This document shows, one piece after another, positions 52,301-64,000 of a stretch of 64,000 nucleotides of DNA. Each line of letters opens with the position of its first letter. Position 1 is the stretch's first letter. Source of the stretch: Rotaria sp. Silwood1 (Eukaryota; Rotifera; Eurotatoria; Philodinida; Philodinidae). The DNA lies in contig CAJNOP010000277.1 in NCBI GenBank assembly GCA_905250075.1, positions 110,504-174,503 of the forward strand. The letters run 5' to 3'. The position numbers were made by a program, and so were the translations under genes. The notes under the pieces are model-generated. The model ran no database searches. It was not told where the DNA came from and saw nothing but the letters and a program-made list of their open reading frames with translations.

Positions 52301-53661
52301 GTTGTTTATTATTTATTGTTGATAATGCTTGTGTAGCAACATATAAAACAAGTGCATTTAACATTCGTATATTATAATGTGAACCAGGATCAGCACCTTG
52401 TTGTAAATATGAACGTAATTCAGATAAAAATGTTACTGGTGAACGTGTACGTAAATATGAATCAAGATTTGTTTTAAATTTTGATGGTTGAATATTTAAT
52501 GAATAATTATATGATATTGTTGGTGTTGTTGATATATCATTAAGCATATCTATTTTAATATTAACTTTAACGGGATCAGGACAACGTATATGTTTTGGAA
52601 ATGATGATAATATTATATTACGTAATTGATGTGATATTAATGGTAATGAATCACAAAATTCATAATAATGTTCACATAAAAATTCCGGAAAATCATGTAA
52701 TAATAACATAAATGTTTTTAATATACCTTTATAATAAACTTGAAATGATAGAGTATTTTCACCGGAACGTATAAATGGAGCAACAAGACGTAATGCATCA
52801 ACAAGAAGTAATGAATACATATTTTGAATTTGACGATAATTTCGACCACCATATAATAAAAAACGTGACATTAATGTTCGATGAGCAACAATTTCAAGCC
52901 ATGCAAAAGCAAAACCGGTTACTCGTTGAGGACGTAAAAGATGTAAACAATTTGTAAATGCCAAATAAATATAATACATTACTTGATCATTAGATGATGT
53001 ATTATCACCAACGGATGTCGAACTATACAAAAAAAAAAAAGAGAGAGAAAGTTTAGTGATAAACAAAACAAACAGATTTGTTATGAACAATTTTCGATGA
53101 TTTGAAGGATATGTCTGTCTTTCAGCTACGCTATAGTATCGAATGACTAGAGCCCATCGGATCCTATCGAACGCAATTACCATACTATCGTATGGATGAT
53201 TCGAGATAAACAGTCATTAATGACTTGTCCAGGTTGATTCCATAGTTGATGGTATTAAAGTTTGAAAGAATAATCTCAATTATAATTGCAAGATTAAAAT
53301 TTTTTATAGATTCATTCATTCGATGTTTATTATAGTCTGTGACATCCTTGACTTATAATTCCAAACGAATCATCGAAGACATGGATATGAATAATAGTTT
53401 TTCTTACTTTGTTACATTTAATGAAACAGCATTTGTTGATTCTTGAAATAAATTTAAAATAATTCTTTGATATGCAAGTGGATGAAATTGATCTCCACGT
53501 TCTTCATGATCCAAAAAGCAAAGTGTAGCTAATAAACCTAATATACAATTTATTAAATGTATACGTGCACCATAATTATTATTATCAGATGTATGTACTG
53601 TTAATAAATATAAAAATCGACATAGAGAATCAATTCCTTGATGACAACGAATATATTGTGT

Positions 53662-53692
<31 letters not shown>

Positions 53693-56071
53693 GTTGATGA
53701 TGAATTTTGTTGTACAACATCATAAACATTATTAATACATAATTGAATTGTTGTACGAAGAAATTTTGCTATTGTATCATCTGAACGAAATATTCCTTGA
53801 AGAGTCATCTAAATAAACAAAATGTAATAAATATAAAATAATATTTAAATAATATTTAAACCTGATTAAAATATTCTTGAAAAGCTTGTTGTTGACTAAT
53901 ACGATTAATTGGTGTCATTGTTAAATTAACCCATTCATTTAAAATAGTTTTAGCTTTATTAACAATTGTTACTGTTTCAATATCATCAATTGATAAATAT
54001 TTCATACCATTATTTATAACTGATAATGATAATATAGCTAATTTATCAATTTTATTTTCATTTGAATCATTTAATGATGTATAATTTAAACGTATTATTT
54101 CAAGTAAATCACGAACAGCTTCAGCTGGTTGTTTACCAATTAATGATATACGATGAAGAGAATCAAGTATTAATGGTATATCATTATCAGAACAACATGG
54201 TTGTTCAATAACACAACTACGAAGAAAATTAACAGCAAAATGAAGTGCTGAATTACTTCCTGAATCAATTAATTGAGATATTTGTCCATCAATTTGTCGT
54301 ATATCAAGAAGACGATTACGTATTAAATGATGAACAGCAAATATATTAAATTTAAATTCATTAATACATTCTAACCATGATTTTGTTAATTGTTTATTAA
54401 TAAATGCTAATGGTAAACGTATTTCAATAAGTAATTTTAATACATTCATATGTATTGTTTTAAAACGTTCAAAACTTTCATTATCTTGCATTTGAGATTG
54501 TACTGTATAATGTTCAAGATAATTATAAAGTATCATATTTAATAAATTTGTTAATGCTGCTTGTGGTGCATTTGTTGATGTTTGATTTTGTAAATTAGAT
54601 CGTAATAAATTAACACTTTCTAATAAACGTTGAAATGCTGTTGTAAATAATTGATTACGTTGACTTTGAATTGTTTGATCAATATCAGATATTAAACGAT
54701 CCCATACAGATGGAACAGTTTCATCCATCTAAACAAAAAAATTTTTTTTTTCTTTTATCAATTAGATTATATAAAATTATTACGAAAATGTAAATCTTAT
54801 ATATAGATATTAGATCAATCATAGCAGAACTGAGTTTTTAGTTCCCTTTCTAAAAACAAAATACATTGACAATTCTGATCAAGTATGATCATCGCATTTC
54901 TTTTTCTTTTTTCTAAGTTGCTATTATTTTAACGAACTTTCTAACTGATTCTGAAAACGTAACTAAACGAGTCCAAACAATGGAATTGTGAGCCTAGCTT
55001 CTGACAATAAATAATATTTGATAAAGAAATTTGTTTGGATGGTATCTTGCTCACTATATGTTTATATTGTATTGAAGCCGATTCTATCAATATTGAGACT
55101 TTACCTATTACTTCTAATATAATATCTCATCATTAGGAATGTATCGAGACTGAAGACTTCCTAACCAAGGTCGAAATCAAGCTAAGCAAAAAAATTTCGA
55201 TCTTGGTTAGAGAGTCTTCAGTCTTGTTATATCTCTAATATGTTCTTTTGTTCAATTAAATAAATTTATAAACAAATTACCGTGGTTAAATCTCGTTTTT
55301 CACTATCATTCGGTTTAAAACCTGGAATAAAATGAACAAAATCTTCATAAATAGCTAATTGATGTGGTGAAAATGGTCCATGATGTAAACGAATTTGTTC
55401 TGGTAATCTTTCTTCATTGATAGTATTTGTCATAGGTAATTGTCGTCCATCAGCTCTACAACGTTGTCGTAATTCAATATCACTTGCCAAACGTTGATCA
55501 ATTAATTGTATAGCACGACTTATTGTTATTCGTTGTAAAAGACAACAACATAATTCAATATTTGATGTTGCAATTTCATTAGCAGCTTGTTGTATCATTT
55601 CAATTGTTGCTGTTTGTTCATTATTAGTATTATTACTATTATTATTATTATTTATTGTTGATGTTTGAGATATACCAAGTACAGTAGAAAAATGAGATTT
55701 AATATAGGATTGTATTTGATCTTGTAATGCTGAACGTGCTGTTATAAGAACAAGACCACTACTTAAATAAGCAACCATATTACGTGCTGATGTACGTAAT
55801 TGTTGTTCATCTGGATTTAAAAGAAAATCTTTACGTGCTATTGTTTCAGCTGCTGTTGTTGCTACTTTAAGTGAACGTTGAACAGTTTGAAAACTTTCAT
55901 TAATTGCTTGTTCAATTGGAGAATATATATGAGTTTTAAGATTTGGATGTATACGAAAAAGTGCTATATTTGAATTTATTTTAAGCATAGAACTTAATGA
56001 TTGAAATGTTGATGGTTTAAAATCTGATAATCGAAATTGTGGTTCAGATATTGTTGTTATTGTTGATGTCA

Positions 56072-56107
<36 letters not shown>

Positions 56108-59100
56108 ATAATGATGCTTGTGTTGATGGAGTAATAGATGGTGGTATAGATGTAACTTGAGAAGTTAGATTTGATAATTGTTTTTCAATTTTATCAAAAT
56201 ATTCTTTGTTAATTAATATATGATGAATTGGAAGTTCCTGAGAAAGAAAAAACAAAAACAAAATTTTCATTTGATTGATTTTTCTTAAATATTATCGTTC
56301 TTTGATATCATGAAAAGAAAATCTCTACTAAATGTTACGAATGAAAGTTTAAGGATTAAAAAATGATTATTACATAAAATCGTTATATCTAGCTTTATTA
56401 AACAAAATTCATTTAGGGTCTAATAAGGGAATCTCTCCAAGTGTTAATCGCCGATCGAGCTCATATTTTGTCCATAAGTAAGACTCGATGAGACTAGCAG
56501 AAGCCCGGAAGGATTCGTTCCAATACGCTATCCTTCTGAAGTTGCGACTGTGTTATGGGTTTTTCGACCTCTGGCAATAGTATTTATAGGGAAGTACAAT
56601 AATGGAATTTTGTCCATAAATAGGTTTCATGGTCACTAGAATGTTCTAAAAGTTTCAGCTGAAATGAACGTTTCTTTCTCAAAATATTGAGTTTTCAAGA
56701 AGCTCGATTTTTTTGACCTTTACCTTTGGAAATATGAGCGTTCCTTGAAAATTCAATATCTTGAGAAAGAAACATTCATTTTAGCTGAAACTTTTAGAAC
56801 ATTCTAGTGACCATGAAACCTGTTTATGGGCAAAATTCCATTATTGTGCTTCCCTTTAAATACTATTGCCAGAGGTCGAAAAACCAGTAACACAGTCGTA
56901 ACTTCGGAAAGACAGCGTATGGGGATGAATCCTTTCGGGTTTCTGCACGTCTCATCGAGTCTTACTTATAGACAAAATATGAGCTCGATCGGCGATTAAC
57001 ATTTCAAGAGATTCCCTCGCAAGAGGTATTAGAATAATTGATTATATTAATAGAAATTACATATATATATATGACTTACATTTAATTGAATTTCTAATTG
57101 TTTACAAAGAACTTCAATTTCAAATTTTAAATTTAATTTAAAATCTGGTGTTCCATGCATTTCTGCAAGAATAGACATAATACCCATTAACCATGGATTT
57201 GGTTGTTGAAAAATCTATTTTAATTTTTTGTGAAATATATCAAACAAATATTTTATTTTATTTTTTACTTTGCTTTTTGCACATGATTCTAAAATTTTTG
57301 AAACAAATGGTATAATATATAATAATTCTTGTGGACCCATATGATATGCTTCAATGATTAAAGATTTAATTTCTAAATCCTAGAAAAAAAAAAAAAAAAC
57401 ATGATTTTATTCTATAGATTCTGCACCGATATTTCAAAATAGACAATGAAATACAACAACTTGAATAACTCGCCCACAATAGGAGATGCAGGGTGACTCA
57501 AAAATTCTGTCTAGAGAAGGGTTATTGACCATACTGAGTTGATTAATGATAATATTTAAATAAGCTTTAAATTCCGCAAATATTAGAGATCATTTGTCTA
57601 AGGATTACGGTCAAACCTATTTGTTGTTGTTTTTTTTTTCAGTTTTCTACAAACCGTAGCAAGAATTGGTTTATTTCTTCCGATTGTAATCATTCCAAGC
57701 CAATGACCAAGATTTTTTAATAGTGAACGATCAGGAATATTATTGATCTGTTTATCACTTAATAAAAGAATCTAAATAGAAGAATTTTTTAAGTTTTTTT
57801 TTTCGAGAAAAGAAAATTAAATTTTTTCTTTTTTTTTTTTTACTTTTATATTTCGATGTGTTTCACTTAAAACTGTATCAAAAAGAATATTTATATTAAG
57901 TGTATTAAGAAAACCAGCATATAATGAATGAAAATTATGTTCTAATGAAACACGTTTTATAACTAAATATTGTGCAACCCATTTCCATAATTGTTCATCA
58001 TTATTTAATAAATCTTTTAATTCTTGTGCCTAAAATTTTACATAGAAAGAAGAAAAAAAAAGATTTTATTTTTCTTTTTTTTTGTTTTGAAAAATACAAA
58101 ACCTTTTGTGAAAGATTTGAAAGTGATAAATTATTAAATGTAAATGCAATTTTATCATTAATATGTTCAGGTGGTTGTTTTATTCGAACAAGATTATAAC
58201 TTGGATCATTGATTAATGTACGAATATTTGCATTTTGTGTTAATGATGGCTAAAAATAAATAAATATGTGTACTTTTCTTTTCATTATAATTAAACATAC
58301 GCCTTTTTGTGCAGTATTTTCTTTTCCAATTGGATTAAATTGTTGTTGATTAGGTGTTGTCATCGATGGTACACTATTCATTCTTGAAAATAGATGTGAA
58401 TGTGGACTAGTAGCTACTGGTTGTGATGGTAAATTTGGTGGTGTTAATGTACGTAATGGATCAAATGTTTGTGAAATTGTTGGTTTAGAATTATAATCAA
58501 GATAATCAACTATTGCTGGTGGAAGTTCAGAATAAGTTGGTAAATTTCGTAATGCTTGAAGAAAAGTTGATTGTTCACGAATTCTAAATTAAAAAATAAA
58601 TAAATAAAAATAATTTATTCAAAAGATTATCATAAACGTAAAATTTTCATTTTCAAAGTTTTGGAAATATTTGTTTTTTTTTTAAGAGACTTATTATTCT
58701 AGAAAGAATAGATTAACTATGTGTAAGTTGTACAACGGAAGATCATCAACTATCACACATCGTTTTCAGTCAGATGTATCTTACGAGAGAACCTTTCCAA
58801 TTGTCAAGTCATGAGTATGTGTATAATGTAGATCCTAATGACCCTGAAAAGGACTCATGCTGCTAGCTTATTGCTGCCGAGATATTGTATTTTCATGGCC
58901 TTTTTAAACAGAAAGCCGTGGTCCCCCTCAAAAACATTAGAAAACTGAGTTTTGAGTTTTTACTTGAAACTTTGCACAGAGGAAGATCTCAATGAGAATA
59001 GTTTATTGTGAAAGCTTCAGATCTTTTGCTTGTTCCTATCTTAAGATACAGCTATGGTAAAACCATGCTTGTACATCGCTCATATACACTGATGTGCTTA

Positions 59101-62100
59101 TTTCAGACTAGGACCAATCAAAATGTCTGAAACTTTCACAATAAACTATTCTCATGGAGACCTTTTCCTGTACAAAGTTTGAATTCAAAATTCGAAACTT
59201 AGCTTTCTAATGTTCCTGAGCAGGATCACGACTTTCTGTTTAGAAAGGTTGCTAGAATAAAATATCTCGGCAGCAACACGAACCCTTGTCAGGGTATTCA
59301 TAGCTCGTTAAGACCTACATTATGTACATACTCACGATTTGACAGTTGGAAAGGTTCCCTCGTTAGTTTGTAGGTTATGATGTTTATGAAAGAGTTTAAT
59401 TATGATCTGAAAATTTGTCTATAGATAGTTCTTATGGTCAAAACAATATTGTCAAAATTTTGCCTTCTTCAAATATTGAAAGTACTAAACTTTCTACCTC
59501 TAGTTGTGACATATGATCGTTTTTTTAAATATTTAATATCTCAAGAAAGAAAATAATGGTCATGAGAATTATCTATATGAAGACCTTTGTCGGTAAGTAA
59601 CGCCCAAAGTTGGTCTCATGATATTCACCATAGATAATATCACATAGCAGATTTTTAGAAGAAAAAAATAGTGTCTTTTGAATTGAATCTAATTACTTGT
59701 ATCTGAATGTCCAGATAAACTATCATTAAATTTTAGGATGTGCATAACTACTGAATATGATATCATAATCAAATTTGATCGAGCATGTTTTCCTTATACG
59801 ACAAAAGAATATGTTCGTATTGAGCTATCGAATGTTGAAAACATTAGATTTTCTCATTTTTTCTTGTAGTACATGTTTGTTTGTTTGTTTGTTTTTTTTA
59901 ATTTAGAAAATATCTCACCTTGTTTTACATCGATTAAGTGCTGCTACAGAAAAATTCCAAAGATTCGATCCAACTTGTTTTTTTAATCCTTCAAGTATAA
60001 CTCGAAATGCTGCAACAAAAACTTGACTTTGAAATAAACCACGTTCAAAAAATCCACCAAATAATTGTGCTGTTAAAAGTAATTCTCTTTCAGGATATTG
60101 AGGATAAAATTTATATTCTTCAAATAAATTTCTTATTCCATTTTGAAAAACTTCCTTTTATAAGAAAAAAAAAAACATATTTTAACTATAATAAAGAAAC
60201 CAAAAAAAAAAATAATAATTTTCTTCAATTCTTACTCGTTCTCTTAGTATTGTTGAATCTTTACATTTTGTCATTATATCAAGAAATTCATCAACTGATA
60301 TTGGTGGTGGATTTGTTGTTTTAGAATATAAACGTTTAAAATAAACATCAACATCTGATATTTCATTTATTATTGATGATTCATTATTATTTGAACCTTA
60401 AACAAATACAATAATAAATGAGAAAAAATAAAAATAAAAATTTATTTTTCTCACTTAAATTCATTCTTATTTTCTAATTAATATATTCTTAATGAAAATT
60501 TTCTTTTTTTATTTATATCATAGTGGAATAAATATATATATATATAAGATCCTCAATAATGATGAACAAATAAGACTACTACATGATTTTGTCAAAAATG
60601 CTATTTTTATAATGGTAGATGTTTTGACGAATCTCTATTTTTTCTTTTCCTTTTCTTCTTCTCGACCGCTTTATTTTATTCTCGTTCTTCGTCTAATTCT
60701 TATTCCTGTCGACATATATAGATCCTCTATTATGGTTGACTCTTTGCCCTCTGTAAAAAGCGACAATTTCAAAAAAAAAAAAAAAAAAAATCTATATGAT
60801 TTACTTTGTAAGGAACGAAGTTGTGTTGATAATGAAAGTCCATTGGTTGGTGATGGTGTAAAAGGATGTGTTAATGTACTATGAAATGTTTCAGATCTTG
60901 CTGGTGTTAAATTATTAAGAATTTTAGCTGTTGATGTCATTGTTTGAATTTCTTGTATTAGATCAAGATTTGTTATTGATGGTAATGCTAATTGAAGAAC
61001 AGTTAATAATATAGTTATTGTTTCAATATTAGAAATTTGTTTATAATTTGTATCATCTTTTGAAGGTAATTGTAATAATTGTGGAGCTTTTTTACGTAAA
61101 TATTGTACTGTTGTTTGAATAAATAAATCCTGAAACAAAAAAAAAAAAAATATAAAATAATGTTATTTTTTTTTTGTTTTGTCTCTTCTTACTTGATGTT
61201 CACGTAATTTATCTGATAACCATTTATCTAATTTTAAATAACCACGTCTTGATGCTAAACAAGCTAAATCAAGAATAAATGTTATTGGTTGTGCTGCAAG
61301 TAATATAGGTAAAGCTTTTAAATCTTGTACAATTTCAAGTACACGACTAAGACGTTGCTGTTGTTCATTATCATTTGAACGATTATACCAATCGGCTAAT
61401 GCTGTTAATAATGTTGTACGTAATGCTGTTGTATGATGCTTTAAGAAAGAAAATAAAAAAGATTAAAAGAATAAATTTTGCTTTTTTTTGTGTTGTTGTT
61501 TATATCTTACTTGTGAATTCCACATGTAATTAAGAAGTGGATTTGCATTAGGACTATTGGGAAGAAATGTAGGTATTATTAATTGTAATAATTCTTGTTT
61601 TAATGTTGTCCAAATAGTCTAAATTTTTATAAAATAAAAATTTAGTTTCATTTTTATTTAATTGATGATAAATATTTATGTTGTTTCTTTCAGTTCACAA
61701 GAAAATCTCTGTAGGCATTCTATTGTATTTGAACTCATATTTTACTAATGAATAGAAAGTCTTATTATTATAATTATAAGCGTGAAAAGAATTGCACTCT
61801 TGTTATTTCTCTTCCTGAAGGGTTATAATTAATTTTGTGAAATTCTAGATTTCAATATTCTGATTATGACGATTTTTAACACGAGAAATACTAACGCAAA
61901 TCGAATTACGTTTATTCGACTGTTTTACATCGTTTACATGCATAGAATTCAATTTTATATGCGTAACTAAGACAGATATATATATATATATATCAGTGTT
62001 ATTACATCGAAACTAGAAGCTTCTCTGAACGTCTGGAAGCGAATACGAAAAAATAAAATAAAACGAATCATACATATCAAAAGAGACGAATGTGTTAAAA

Positions 62101-64000
62101 TCGTCGGTAATAGCAATTCATGTCATGATTAGGTGAATACATTTTGGAAAGGTTACATATGGTAAACAATTCCATATTGAAAGAATAAATCGACACCAAG
62201 AATTGTCAACTAAAGAAATAAATAATCGTTTGGCACGACAATCAGTACGAAATAGGATTGTGAGTCAACCATTGCATTTGTAATTTATCACTTAGTTGTA
62301 TGGATAGATTGTTTATGTGTGTTGTCATCGATAACTTTGTGCTGCAAATGAACTGAGTATTGTAGAATCGAAATATATATATATACACATCGTGTCATTG
62401 GATATCTATTGATATATGCAATACATATTTCCAAAATATTCTTCTCACATATGGATGATCTACTATTCAATCGACAGATGGCTATCATAACGATGTGTAT
62501 AGTGTCGATGATTCTTCAATGTAAGTCTTTTTATAGTTGAACAAAAATAACGATACAAGAAAAACGTTTTGATTTAACATTGAAATAATCGTCTTCGATC
62601 AGAGAACTACGAGAATTGTTTAGTTAGAGTGAAGAAGTACTAGTACGAATGGAATAATGTTACATTAGGATTCCTTACATCATCAATCGCATCATTTACA
62701 TACACAATTAGAAGAGAGAAAGATGAGAATAACAGGAAGATTAATCATGAGAGAAAAAAGATAGATCGATTTTGTTACAAATATTTGTAATAGAAGAAAT
62801 ATTCGAACTAATATTCATCATTTTCTTTTATCGAGACATTAAATTTTCAAAATAGTCAATTGTTAGAGAGATATGTTCTAAAAAATTCAATCTCCTTGAA
62901 AATTTAATATCTCAATAAAATAAGATTCTTTTCGAATGAAATTTCTAGAACATTCTTTCAATTATTAGAACTATCTATAGATAAAATTCTGTGTCGAAAA
63001 GACTTTCTTATCAGTTCAATATAATCTAAAACGAAGGGTATCAATTCGAGTGATTCTCTGATAAGAAAACTCGCACTTCATGAAGTCAATTATAACTTCT
63101 TGGGAGAAAGATCGCAAGAGTGCAACTACTTTTAGTTATACTAATATATCCTATTGATCAGTAAAATATCGATTTCAACAAAATGAGACACGTCGTACAT
63201 TTTCAACTAATCATTTAATATTGAAATTGATGAAATAACTTGAAAATCATTTTTTAAGACTAGAATAAATTCTAAGCTCCTAATACTTATACTAATTCTC
63301 ACTATAACATTAATACAATGATGACAAACTAAACTTATAGATAACCATCAAATAATTCAAGCCCATAGATCTTCTCTACAAAGTGACGATACTTGTGATA
63401 GAAATTTAGACGCTTCCTACTCACTGTAATATATTATGATTAATATCTTGCATTAACAATAAGTGAAAATTTATAAACCAAAACATATGTTGATTAATCT
63501 CGCAGAAATCATGTTAACAGTTTTTTACCATAGAATGAGATATTGATTATAATTATCTTTGAAAAAATTTCCATTCCTTTTGATAACTTCTCAATAGCAT
63601 CAACTATTTTAACTTAAAATCGTATGAAATCTCCTTATAGTTAAGAGTTTAGATTTACAAAAAAAAAAAATCCTTTATTCAATTTTCTACTCATCACTTT
63701 GGACAGAAGGTCTATGATTTCTAATCTTGCTTTTTTTTTTAAAGATTCTTTCAATTAAGCATTTAAAATTTCATTTTCCAAAAAATCTTACATGAAGTTG
63801 TAATAAACCAAGAAAAATCAATTCACCAGAACGTTGAATACCATGTTTAAATATTTCAAGTACAATTGGATATAAACCTGTATCAGCAATACGTAATAAA
63901 CATTCAATTAAATTTAATGAACGCCTAATAAATAAAAAAATTCAAAAAAACAAATATTTTTTTTTATTTTATTTTTTCTTTTACCATGTCCATGTTTCTT
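49319..64000 (-). CDS. CNOT1: CCR4-NOT complex scaffold subunit 1, 3' two-thirds
   Basis: Nineteen exons are visible; the 5' end is outside. From 5' to 3': >64000-63985, 63924-63792, 61618-61511, 61438-61193, 61129-60805, 60396-60236, 60154-59919, 58583-58301, 58249-58103, 58029-57844, 57771-57655, 57379-57269, 57214-57080, 56237-55281, 54728-53862, 53808-53408, 53022-52093, 52028-51894, 49403-49319. Phases agree where checked. Blocks: HEAT region [23 protein letters not shown]-binding region [16 protein letters not shown] and [20 protein letters not shown]4G/CAF1-binding region [11 protein letters not shown] and [24 protein letters not shown]9-binding region [13 protein letters not shown]1 C-terminal domain [56 protein letters not shown]1 scaffolds the deadenylase that shortens mRNA poly(A) tails. 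Oddities: a polyQ tract (53661-53692), a Ser/Thr-rich linker, and a 2.5-kb last intron. Confidence 0.95.
49642..51142. mobile_element. hAT-like element in the last CNOT1 intron, about 1.5 kb
   Basis: Ends are inverted: CAGTCCTCGCAGCGGTCC on the left and, complemented, CAGGGGTCGCAGCGGCC on the right. CCAGAA flanks both sides (49636-49641 and 51143-51148), short of a full 8-bp duplication. Subterminal TCCTGATTTCCTGATTTTT words recur near both ends. A small palindromic element is nested at about 50151-50620. No transposase seen. Confidence 0.6.
50151..50620. mobile_element. Palindromic (foldback) element, about 470 bp
   Basis: Arms of about 200 bp are inverted copies: AATAACCTTAAGTTGGCTCG on the left matches CGAGCCAACTTAGGGTTATT on the right, and inner parts share AAATTTTGTCTATAAATAAA, TCTAATG and AAGGATACCTTAAGA on opposite strands. 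Nested within the hAT-like element. Confidence 0.75.
53661..53692 (-). repeat. CAA trinucleotide tract coding polyglutamine
   Basis: Ten CAA codons in the CNOT1 reading frame, read TTG on the plus strand, followed by TQ. Glutamine tracts are not part of the conserved NOT1 fold and probably vary in length between individuals. Confidence 0.8.
55146..55226. repeat. Short inverted repeat in a CNOT1 intron
   Basis: Left arm GACTGAAGACTTCCTAACCA and right arm TGGTTAGAGAGTCTTCAGTC surround about 30 bp. It could be a tiny MITE; no target duplication was identified. Confidence 0.6.
56420..57032. mobile_element. Palindromic (foldback) element, about 610 bp, in a CNOT1 intron
   Basis: Nearly the whole element is two inverted arms of about 300 bp. 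Left TAATAAGGGAATCTCTCC pairs with the right end AGAGATTCCCTCGCAAG; inner words such as ATCGCCGATCGAGCTCATAT, AAGTAAGACTCGATGAGAC and TAGAACATTCTAGTGACCAT recur in complement. Arms differ by scattered substitutions. It sits in the intron between exons 57214-57080 and 56237-55281. Confidence 0.85.
58783..59365. mobile_element. Palindromic (foldback) element, about 580 bp, in a CNOT1 intron
   Basis: Ends read ACGAGAGAACCTTTCCAA and, complemented, ACGAGGGAACCTTTCCAA. Arms of about 260 bp carry paired words such as AATAGTTTATTGTGAAAG with CTTTCACAATAAACTATT. The terminal motif resembles that of the element at 56420-57032 (AAGGGAATCTCTCCAA), so both probably belong to one superfamily. Confidence 0.85.
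59400..59600. repeat. Worn copy of a palindromic-element core
   Basis: Contains TTTGTCTATAGATAGTTCTTATGG and, further on, TAATATCTCAAGAAAGAAAA, both close to words in the elements at 50151-50620 and 56420-57032. Symmetry is only partial. Located in the same CNOT1 intron as the element at 58783-59365. Confidence 0.45.
61619..63791. other. 2.2-kb CNOT1 intron
   Basis: AT-rich intron between exons 63924-63792 and 61618-61511, far longer than the usual 50-60 bp here. At about 62850-63010 it holds words like those of the palindromic elements (TAATATCTCAATAAAATAAG, CTAGAACATTCT, CTATCTATAGATAAAATTCTG). No exon or RNA gene was recognised. Confidence 0.5.

Noticed and set aside
53023..53183. N-terminal extension of the large CNOT1 C-terminal exon
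   Set aside because: A good acceptor at 53023-53024 and phase agreement with exon 53808-53408 show that this stretch is intron.
60492..60884. Plus-strand 130-residue protein
   Set aside because: It is the antisense shadow of CNOT1 exon 61129-60805 extended through an intron.

Overview
The window looks like nuclear DNA of a metazoan with a small, AT-rich, intron-dense genome, most probably a bdelloid rotifer (Rotaria/Adineta type). The evidence is: many introns of about 50-60 bp with GT..AG ends; animal genes (CNOT1, TRAF, NALCN-type channel, trefoil GH31 glucosidase, RPS5, MPPED-type phosphoesterase); FG-GAP and single-exon bacterial-looking genes of the kind often acquired by bdelloids; small DNA transposons; and scattered arrays built on the hexamer TGTGGG, which from memory is the telomere repeat reported for bdelloids. 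The species call is inference; no search was run.

Layout. 1-497: 3' end of an FG-GAP/VCBS repeat gene (+). 770-1142: array of alternating TGTGGG-like and CCCACA-like arms. 1171-5310: decayed 5' half of a NALCN-type channel (-), carrying a hAT-type non-autonomous element (1933-3531) with a nested mariner remnant. 6983-8803: divergent RPS5/uS7 (-) with a second hAT MITE and a 33-bp satellite in its long intron. 11574-16197: 17-exon GH31 alpha-glucosidase (+). 17013-17516: single-exon GNAT acetyltransferase (+), followed by a TGTGGG hairpin and a 10-N assembly gap. 21144-21914: metallophosphoesterase (-). 27634-29805: 2.2-kb inverted-repeat element. 30015-32564: TRAF protein (+). 33918-35830: degenerate exons (-), including a ZZ zinc finger that stops exactly at a TGTGGG hairpin. 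37616-37697: 82-bp piggyBac MITE. 38142-38648: tryparedoxin/nucleoredoxin-like protein (-). 40526-41662: GT11 fucosyltransferase (-). 45385-45525: orphan 3'-terminal exon (-). 49319-64000: CNOT1 (-), 19 exons seen, 5' end outside the window, introns loaded with long palindromic (foldback) elements.

The genes are unrelated housekeeping, signalling and digestive genes, each with its own structure; there is no operon or pathway cluster. What ties the region together is the non-coding fraction. About ten short hairpins with a TGTGGG-like arm, a pyrimidine-rich spacer and a CCCACA-like arm are spread over the first 34 kb, always with the G-rich arm first. Two of them sit at the broken 3' ends of pseudogenes. 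This is the strongest candidate here for something undescribed. It could be a hairpin element family derived from telomere repeats, or the scars of breaks capped with telomere repeats and later joined.
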